Source of the DNA: Nemertoderma westbladi
Taxonomy: Eukaryota > Xenacoelomorpha > Nemertodermatida > Nemertodermatidae
Direction of reading: 5' to 3'
DNA: 50,328 bases
Assembly: GCA_032718475.1 (NCBI GenBank)
Contig: JAUCBJ010002515.1
Span: forward strand, 1-50,328
Made by a program: the position numbers and the translations under genes. Position 1 is the stretch's first letter. Every line of letters starts with the position of its first letter. The notes beneath the pieces are model-generated. The model saw nothing but the letters and a program-made list of their open reading frames with translations, ran no database searches and was not told the origin of the DNA. This document shows, piece after piece, positions 43,456 to 50,328 of this stretch.

Positions 43456-44794
43456 TTTCTCTTGTGTATTTCCGGTAACGATCTGGTTGCCGGAAATCGA
43501 ACGGAAATCCAACATAAACGTTGGACGTTGCATTACGGTAAACATAACTAACGTTAAATTATGAAACTTTTATTAGACTGTGTTTTCATGTCTCCAATCC
43601 ATTTCAGAATATTTTCTCTTAGAGAGCAGTTTCAGTCCCATACGCAATTTCATTATATATTTTTTTCTCTAACTACTTTGATTTTATTTATAGCTGTTTG
43701 TAATTCACTTTATGAAGGAATTAAATTCTGACGTATTTTTAATAATGTGTTTTCCAATGTAAAGTAATTTTTTTTTATTTTAAAAGTACCCAAATATCGA
43801 AGAAAATCAAAATTTTGCGATTTTTGACAATAAAAATTCCATAACTTTTGTTTAATTTGGAAATTCAAAATTATGGAAAGAAATTTTTGCGCGGAATATT
43901 TCTCCACGTAATTCTGCAAACAGAACGAAAATCGTTTGACTACTTAAAAAGTAGATAGAGAAAGTGTACCAAAAAGGCTATCGCGAGAAAAATGGCAGCC
44001 TTTGAAATTTTTTTAAAACTTGATCCCCTTTTATGGATTTGATACCTATGGGGTAATGTTTGGCGCTGATTCCGAAAATAGCAAAATATTTCAAAATTTT
44101 TGGGCGTTTGATGGTCTTTTTTGGTTTTGACATTTGGTGTTTCACCAAAAATAAATATGTTTCCAAATAATTACAATTGTTGCCAAAAATTTGATTTCAG
44201 ATTCGGGATCACCATACAATTATACATTGGAAAAAGCATTAAAAAAAGTAACATAAAGACTGGGTGTGACCCCCACAACCAACAAATTAGTGAATCCTTG
44301 TAGACCCTCATCCGAAAACCATTTAAATCGAATATAATAGAATCTAAAATAATTCTTTATAAATAATAATACTATTAATGGTAGTGGATGTAAAAGATTT
44401 TGCGGCAAAAACGTGTCTTTTTGTGCAATATGCGAACTACTCTAAACGCAGCAATGTATCAAGGGGGTTGAGAATATAATATAGACTTACACCCTGTTGC
44501 GTTTATTTTTGGTATAGAGCTCTAATGACGAAATCGCCAGGCATTGGTCAATATTTTCTGTCCCGTAGCTCCTATGTTTGTCGTTTACTTATTTCTATAT
44601 GCCGCAATGCGACAAAATCATTCATTCTGCCCTATTCAGCCCGATTACCATCAGTGGCATGAGCTTAGTAGATTACCTGCACTCCTTTACTGCTCTGAAC
44701 ACTTTACTTCAATAAACTGCAGTTTGTAACGGCAAACATCTAACTGTTGAATGTTGATTAACCGTCGCCACCGCTGTTTTTATACTATTTTGTA
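43456..44794. other. AT-rich spacer, nothing recognised
   Basis: No gene can be supported. Short frames are AT-driven. The region from about 44500 may be a further degraded part of the LTR-related block that follows, but I could not align it. Confidence 0.35.
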
Positions 44795-45075
44795 CTGTTT
44801 GTTGTTCATTGTTGTTTGGTAACACATTTAATGGATGTTTATATTTGGAGAATACGTACATAATAATCGATAATCCCCACTAACTTTCTTTATTATTGAG
44901 AGGTAAGCAGAAGGGAAGTACTAGTAACGATTTGGCTCAAATTACAGTGGTTTGTGTGAAATTTATGCTATTTCATAAGCCCAACGTAAGCGAGCTAAAT
45001 TTTTCCTTATACATGAACAAAATTAGTAACAGTCGCCAACTTAGCATGTTTCCGTATTATTGTCAGTGAAGTGAG
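44795..45075 (-). repeat. LTR-related repeat, inverted copy
   Basis: It matches the reverse complement of 49565-49835. Anchors include ATATTTGGAGAATAC, AACTTTCTTTATTATTGAG, GTAAGCAGAAGGGAA and ATGCTATTTCATAA. Its partner in turn resembles the central part of the 27335 terminal repeat (AATTTGCCGAC, then CATATATAA). A solo LTR or LTR fragment of a related family is the likeliest identity. Confidence 0.6.
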
Positions 45076-45870
45076 TGCGAGTGAGTAATTCTACATTCCT
45101 AAAGAATGTAAATCATAGTGCTCTATAAAACAACCGTTGTAATTATTGTAAGTCATAACTCTGTCTGATATTTAAAGCGCAGCACCTAAATGGAACTGTT
45201 GATATTACGCTGAAAATAAACATAGTTTTTGGAGATTATATAGTAGAGATCAATTGAATAATACAAAGTATACCTACCCCCCCCCCCCCCCTCACGCCGA
45301 TAGAATTCAGTCTCCCACACACGGTGGGTCATACGCCGCGCTAGACTGTCTTCTCCTGTGGTCAGATTTTGTACGGGCTAGTCAGACAATATAAGACACG
45401 TAAATTAACAGGTTAAACTGTTAAAGGTCTAAAAGCGGGAACAGTGGAAGTCTTCTGTAGAAGGAATGTTTCGGTCAGGACAAACCCATCGAATACGGAG
45501 AAAGATAGTAGGTAGATAGAAAGGTAGTAGAAAGATAGCGTTTCAATATAATGTATTTTAATTTATTCACATTTATTTTCTAATAGTACATAAGCAAGTA
45601 CGCAAGCAAACCAAACAAACCTAATGTTTTACTTAATGAACAGTATAAAACAACATGAAGTAATAATATATACAAATCATCCCCAGCTAATTACAAAATT
45701 GTATATTTACTGTTTATATTTACTGAGTTTTGGTATTCAACATGAATATGTATATAACTTCGAGTTATGTTGAGTAAAATAAATGTTTGAAATCTAGGAA
45801 TGTATTACAGATAAGTACCGCTGAAATATTATTAAATCTATTTTTAGTGAAAATTTACAGTTATTATTTT
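45076..45870. other. Spacer with a 15-base C run
   Basis: The C run occupies 45277-45291. No coding content or other repeat is recognised. Confidence 0.4.
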
Positions 45871-46342
45871 GAGTGTAAATACTTTCAGTTTTGACTTATG
45901 AGTGTAAATACTTTCAGTTTTGACTTTTGAGTGTAAATACTTTCAGTTTTGACTTTTGAGTGTAAATACTTTCAGTTTTGACTTTTGAGTGTAAATACTT
46001 TCAGTTTTGACTTTTGAGTGTAAATACTTTCAGTTTTGACTTTTGAGTGTAAATACTTTCAGTTTTGACTTTTGAGTGTAAATACTTTCAGTTTTGACTT
46101 TTGAGTGTAAATACTTTCAGTTTTGACTTTTGAGTGTAAATACTTTCAGTTTTGACTTTTGAGTGTAAATACTTTCAGTTTTGACTTTTGAGTGTAAATA
46201 CTTTCAGTTTTGACTTATGAGTGTAAATACTTTCAGTTTTGACTTTTGAGTGTAAATACTTTCAGTTTTGACTTTTGAGTGTAAATACTTTCAGTTTTGA
46301 CTTTTGAGTGTAAATACTTTCAGTTTTGACTTTTGAGTGTAA
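45871..46342. repeat. Homogeneous 29-bp minisatellite, 16 copies
   Basis: The unit is GAGTGTAAATACTTTCAG followed by TTTTGACTTTT. Copies are almost identical: only two units carry ACTTATG instead of ACTTTTG (near 45896 and 46215). This suggests a recent expansion. A minus-strand frame at 46262-46660 runs into the array and is not a gene. Confidence 0.95.
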
Positions 46343-47488
46343 CCCCAGACCGTTTATTTCTCCATTAGTTTCTGCTGTTGTTTTTCGCTTCATTATGGGA
46401 TTACGGGTGTTGAAAACACAAATTAGTGGATAAAAATGCACAGTTGGTACAAAACGGGAAACATCAATTTGTTTTCTACGTAATAAAAGAGTTGAATCGT
46501 GTTGAAGAAGGGATGACGGCCAATTATAATACAGGAATTCCCACACATAAATATAAAAAAATATATAAATAAACATTAAAACTAGCCGGTATAAATAATT
46601 GCATAATATTATAATAATTTGGTTTAAACAAAGTTGTTTTGGTTTCATACGAACACACAAATAGCCTCATATTACTGTCTCTATAAACATTTCATATAAA
46701 TACGAGGTTATTAGTTAAACTGTCCCCATCTAGATAAATCTAGGAGACTCTGTAGCTAATGTCACTAAAGTATAACTAGAAGCCGATATTGGGATGGGAG
46801 AAAGTCACAAAATAGAGGGTCACTAGCAGCTGGTAGTAAAAGTTGTAGCAGATATCCGGATGGAGCAGAAGCCAATAAGTAAGGAACGCCGCTAAATATA
46901 TTACATATACATTAATTTATTACATAATAACTAATATTTATACTTGACCCCAATTTTATGTTACAACTGAACTGCAGAGCAAAATAACCGAAGTTCGAAG
47001 TTCAACCGATTTTTTCCCATATCTTATTTTTCATTCTACTAATTATTTACGTCTTTAAAATAAAATCGATTTATTTATTTATTTGAGTTATTTATCTATT
47101 TATTATTATAACTAAATTATTTATGTGCCATCCGGATATGGTGTCTTATAAACAGATAAACCGGCCACTCATTTTCTACTAAAATATTTGAAACAAAGAT
47201 TGTTTGACTCAGAGAGTTTTTTTTTATAATATTGTAGAATTATTGAACTAAATTCAAAATATATTATATCAAATTATATCAGCTTACTAATGGCTCTGTA
47301 TCCATCCAGACGTATCGGATACGTTTTATTTGCCGGTAAAATGATGGTACATATTGAGAATCTTTGGATGGAATACCGATGGTATTATAGGCGGCTTCTC
47401 CATCCAGGGAGATAAACTCTTATAAACAAAAGGTAATTCTATACATTCGTACATTTTAAGAACTTCAATATTTAGACAACCAATAAAT
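46343..47488. other. Spacer including the 3' flank of the CEP57-like gene
   Basis: AT-rich, no coding frame supported. On the minus strand AATAAA at about 47330-47325 lies roughly 160 bp beyond the CEP57-like stop and may be its polyadenylation signal. Confidence 0.4.
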
Positions 47489-49165
47489 CTATTCCCATTT
47501 TAAATCGTCCTTCCGCAATGCTGCCTCAACTTTCTTTATGTCCTTAAGCAGCTGTAATGTCCCTGAGTGTCCCTTATCGGTGTCCCGTGTCCCACAGTGT
47601 CCTTTATCGGTGTCCCGTTCAGCTACTAGTCTGTTAGCTCCCTGTTTCCTGGGAGACCCGCAACCCCATGATGCTTTCCCCCTGTTCCCTACCAGCCCCC
47701 CCGTGCCCCCACTCTGTCCACCCGACCCCCTACTCTGCGCCCCCGCCCCCCAAGCCTTCCCCCCCGGGTACCCCAGGGTCTGCAACCGGTGTCGTCTCAG
47801 CTGTTTAATCTGCTCGCTCTTCCGTTCCATCCGCTCTACCACGACTTCCTGCTCGCGTTCCAGATCCTCCCGCAGTGCGGAATCCGCCGCGTCGTTCAGC
47901 TCGAGAATCTGCCGGGAAACCTCGTCGTATTCCGAACTCAACTCGGCGAACTCGTCCTGCAGGTCGTGGAGGAGAATACTTAGTCCGGAGCGGTCGGGAC
48001 CTGAGTGAGGGGGGCCTGAACCAGTGCGGATAGAAGCGGAACCAGTCCGGATAGAGCCGGAACCAATCCGGACGGAACCATTCCGACCCGTCCCGGAACC
48101 AATCCGGCCTGCCCCGCCACGGATAGACGCTACACCCCGCGGTTTTCGCCGTTTCGCCGCCACCACGTGGGACGGGACCGGTGGTTTTTTGTGGCACAGT
48201 TTGCCGCAGAGCTCCGGCTGGTGGCTCTTCAGCTGGGCGAGGAGTTTCTGTAGGTTGGCGGTCACCGAGTGGCTGTCGGAGGAACCGCCGGTTATAAACG
48301 GGACGTCCCGGAGGTTCGCACGGAGTCCCCGGGCGGAATCCACTGGACGTCGACTGGAGGTCGGCTTCCTAAACGGCTCCTCGCGAGTTAACAACGGCGA
48401 AGAATCTACGATAAGTTTAAACTCGTTACGTTTTTCTTCCCGGAGTTTACTCTGGAAGTTCTCCCTTTCAGCGCGTTCGCGATTTAACTGCGCCTCGAGT
48501 TCGAGAATCTTGCGTTCCGCTACGCGTTGCGTCGACGCGAGGTCCTCCTGTTGCCCTAGCAACTCGCGCAGCTTGGTTCCGGATCGGTAGGAGGTACCGT
48601 CGTCCCGGCGTTGCAGTTCTGCGATCCGTCGCCTCGCGGAATCCCGATCGGATTCCGTCATCGCGACCGCGGTTCTCGTCTCCCCCAGTTTGCGCTCCAA
48701 CCGTCGGCAATGCGATTCCGCGTCGCCAAGCTGTTCCCGGAGGTTCGAATTCTCTGAGTTTAAATTCGCCGCTGCTGAAACTTTATTATTTTTCTTGCGA
48801 ATCTCCAAGGAAACGAGTTCTTTGAAGTTATCGCTCTCTTCGGCGATGTGGTTCATCCGTCGTTCCGCGTCCCGTTTATCGATCTCGAGTTTCCGGATTT
48901 TATCCTGGAGGTTTAGCAGAGCGGTTTTTATCGCCAAACCGTTGCTTTCTGGGAAGGAGTTCACCGATAGGCCGCCCGATTCCTCACCGCCGGAATCACC
49001 GTTGTTTAGGAACGCCCGACGTGTCGGGTAGCCGTTGTACGAACCCGGGGAGGGGTCCGGCGGATCGAAGGCGGGAACCGCGCTCGGGTCAGTTGCCTCG
49101 TTGGTGCGGGTTCGTAAAGGTTCGCGCCAGTTCATCTTGGGATCGGTTGAATAGAAAGACATCAT
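47489..49165 (-). CDS. CEP57: Centrosomal protein CEP57-like, intronless
   Basis: CEP57 family proteins (CEP57, CEP57L1) are pericentriolar coiled-coil scaffold proteins with a microtubule-binding C-terminal half. The 558-residue frame follows the family plan. A disordered head precedes a coiled coil (about 75-245) that starts IKTALLNLQDKIRKLEIDKR. The conserved DVPFITGGSSDSHSVTANLQ lies near 288-307. A second coiled coil, LLHDLQDEFAELSSEYDEVS (about 393-412), and a final LQLLKDIKKVEAAL (537-550) follow. Odd features are a Gly/Ser/Arg repeat (RTGSASIRTGSG, about 355-388) between the two halves and a repeated RDTDKGH near 513-533. The start is the ATG at 49165; an in-frame TAA lies upstream near 49190. 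The vertebrate gene has many exons, this one none. Base composition is GC-rich against AT-rich surroundings. CEP57 and CEP57L1 cannot be told apart here. Confidence 0.92.
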   Translation of the reverse strand: MMSFYSTDPKMNWREPLRTRTNEATDPSAVPAFDPPDPSPGSYNGYPTRRAFLNNGDSGGEESGGLSVNSFPESNGLAIKTALLNLQDKIRKLEIDKRDAERRMNHIAEESDNFKELVSLEIRKKNNKVSAAANLNSENSNLREQLGDAESHCRRLERKLGETRTAVAMTESDRDSARRRIAELQRRDDGTSYRSGTKLRELLGQQEDLASTQRVAERKILELEAQLNRERAERENFQSKLREEKRNEFKLIVDSSPLLTREEPFRKPTSSRRPVDSARGLRANLRDVPFITGGSSDSHSVTANLQKLLAQLKSHQPELCGKLCHKKPPVPSHVVAAKRRKPRGVASIRGGAGRIGSGTGRNGSVRIGSGSIRTGSASIRTGSGPPHSGPDRSGLSILLHDLQDEFAELSSEYDEVSRQILELNDAADSALREDLEREQEVVVERMERKSEQIKQLRRHRLQTLGYPGGKAWGAGAQSRGSGGQSGGTGGLVGNRGKASWGCGSPRKQGANRLVAERDTDKGHCGTRDTDKGHSGTLQLLKDIKKVEAALRKDDLKWE

Positions 49166-49564
49166 CTGCTCCCGGGCATTACAGCATTACACATTAGCAC
49201 TACCGCCCGCGCCCGGTATACCACCGTACGTGCCGGGTGCCAGCTGCCACACAATTACGGTACAGGTTGCTGGGTTGACAGGCACTTCTAAATACAGAAA
49301 TAATTAAGGACACTCAGAGCAGCAGAGTAGTGTACTTGAGTACTTGTACTGTAAGCCTACCTCTACCGGTACTACTACAGTACTACTGCTGTACTGCAGT
49401 GCTGTCTGGTGGTGGATAAAACACGGGTCCTGAACCACCTCCTACGTGTGGTCATTGCTCAATGGGAATGAAAATGCCGTTCTATACGACGACCTGACGG
49501 CCATCAACTGATCAACCTACATGGAATTGTGTCATTTTATACGAAGCGCGAAGTAGGCCTATTT
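49166..49564. other. Upstream region of the CEP57-like gene
   Basis: Non-coding. It should hold the promoter and 5' untranslated region of the minus-strand gene. Short GTACTGTA-type motifs are common. No TATA box is evident. Confidence 0.35.
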
Positions 49565-49835
49565 TTCATGTCACTGAGAATAGTACTGAAACATGCTAAT
49601 TTGCCGACTGTTACCAATTTTACTCATATATAAGGATAATTGTAGCTCACGGACGTTGGGGGTTATGAAATAGCATAAGTTCATCCAGACCACTGTAATT
49701 TGGGCCAAGCAATTGTTACTCATGTTCCCTTCTGCTTACCTCAATAATAAAGAAAGTTAGGGGAAATTATCGATTTATTCATAAGTATTCTCCAAATATA
49801 AGCATCCATTAAATATGTTACCAAATAACAATGAA
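49565..49835 (+). repeat. LTR-related repeat, second copy
   Basis: It is the inverted partner of 44795-45075 and lies in the same orientation as the 27335 terminal repeat. AATTTGCCGACTGTTACCAATTTTACTCATATATAAGG-like sequence here parallels AATTTGCCGACCG...CATATATAAAGAG there, and TATTCTCCAAATATA parallels GTTCTCCAAATAATA. The match is partial and diverged. It may extend rightward to about 50270. Confidence 0.6.
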
Positions 49836-50328
49836 CAACAGTATAAATTACGTGATGCCGGCGGTACACAGTACAGCAGTTGTAGTGAAGTATAAGAGAG
49901 TACAAGAGTCAGGATTTTAGTGAATGAAGAGAGTGGAAGAGAGATAATATACTGTGTTTTATAACCATCTGGCACTCTGGCCACGGATGGTCTCAGGCAA
50001 AAGTCAGAAAGTCAGAATATCAGAAACTGAAGAATTTGTTGGATTGGGGCATCTTTTCTAGGAAAAACCAGGGTCCAGGGGTTCTAAGGATGTGGATTGT
50101 GGTGATTGGCCGGAAAATAACACAGAGCGTACTGGATAAAGAGAAATTACTGACCAATAGCTGGCGAGTTCATCACTAGAGAGCAGCTGTTTTTTGCTTG
50201 GAGTTGATGACCAGAGCTCTGTACCAAAATAAACGCTAGAGGGCGTAAGTTTATAAATTCCCCAGTCCCTCAAGACAATGCCAGGTTTAGAGTAGTTCGC
50301 GCATTGCTCAAAAACGACACATTTTTGC
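49836..50328. other. Right window edge, nothing recognised
   Basis: No gene is visible. The short frames are not supported by composition or motifs. The sequence may belong to the LTR-related block on its left. Confidence 0.3.

Noticed and set aside
46262-46660. 132-codon minus-strand frame
   Set aside because: Its end runs into the 29-bp array and its start lies in AT-rich spacer; no conserved motif is present.
47538-49031. Long plus-strand and alternative minus-strand frames
   Set aside because: They are shadows of the GC-rich CEP57-like gene, which has clear family conservation in its own frame.

Overview
The window looks like nuclear DNA from an invertebrate animal, probably marine; I cannot name the phylum. 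It is AT-rich and gene-poor, full of tandem repeats, foldback elements and retrotransposons. It carries metazoan host genes and metazoan element families (a LINE with endonuclease and reverse transcriptase, BEL/Pao, and a Ty3/gypsy fragment). There are no bacterial operons, rRNA genes or CRISPR arrays.

Three host genes are recognisable, each a single uninterrupted reading frame. They are a BRD8-like bromodomain subunit of the NuA4/TIP60 acetyltransferase complex (11522-13774, minus), an SLC25A46-like mitochondrial outer-membrane carrier homologue (21827-22978, plus) and a CEP57-like centrosomal coiled-coil protein (47489-49165, minus). Their vertebrate counterparts are split into many exons, so three intronless genes in about 38 kb is notable: either retrocopies or an intron-poor lineage. 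Nothing links the three functionally.

Layout: 1-2400 is unassigned sequence plus a tRNA-related SINE-like repeat. 2406-4990 is a 35/37-bp minisatellite. 5503-5913 is a short inverted-repeat DNA element. 5960-10250 is a 46-bp tandem array split by LINE copy 1 (6214-9980, minus) with a 16-bp target-site duplication. BRD8 follows, then LINE copy 2 (15379-18558, plus), which is decayed. The two LINEs are head to head around BRD8. 18840-20140 holds a broken HECT-domain gene, followed by SLC25A46 and, at 23281-24095, a probable LINE tail. 24622-26951 is rich in palindromes and foldbacks.

The most interesting region is 27335-39675. Two direct repeats of about 1.2 kb (TGT...ACA ends, conserved TATATATA) flank a 9.9-kb interior read on the minus strand. 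The interior holds a long repeat-rich leader, a BEL/Pao gag-protease frame from which reverse transcriptase and most of RNase H have been cut out and integrase is absent, a non-coding stretch with a tandem duplication, and a third frame with a CCHC zinc knuckle and a very basic tail, ending 58 bp before the left terminal repeat. This looks like a non-autonomous BEL/Pao derivative with an extra nucleic-acid-binding ORF in the place where env would sit. I do not recognise the extra protein.

To the right lie a Ty3/gypsy nucleocapsid-protease remnant (40320-40860), a 30-bp minisatellite whose units look like splice sites (41891-43455), two inverted copies related to the BEL terminal repeat (44795-45075 and 49565-49835), a homogeneous 29-bp array (45871-46342) and CEP57.
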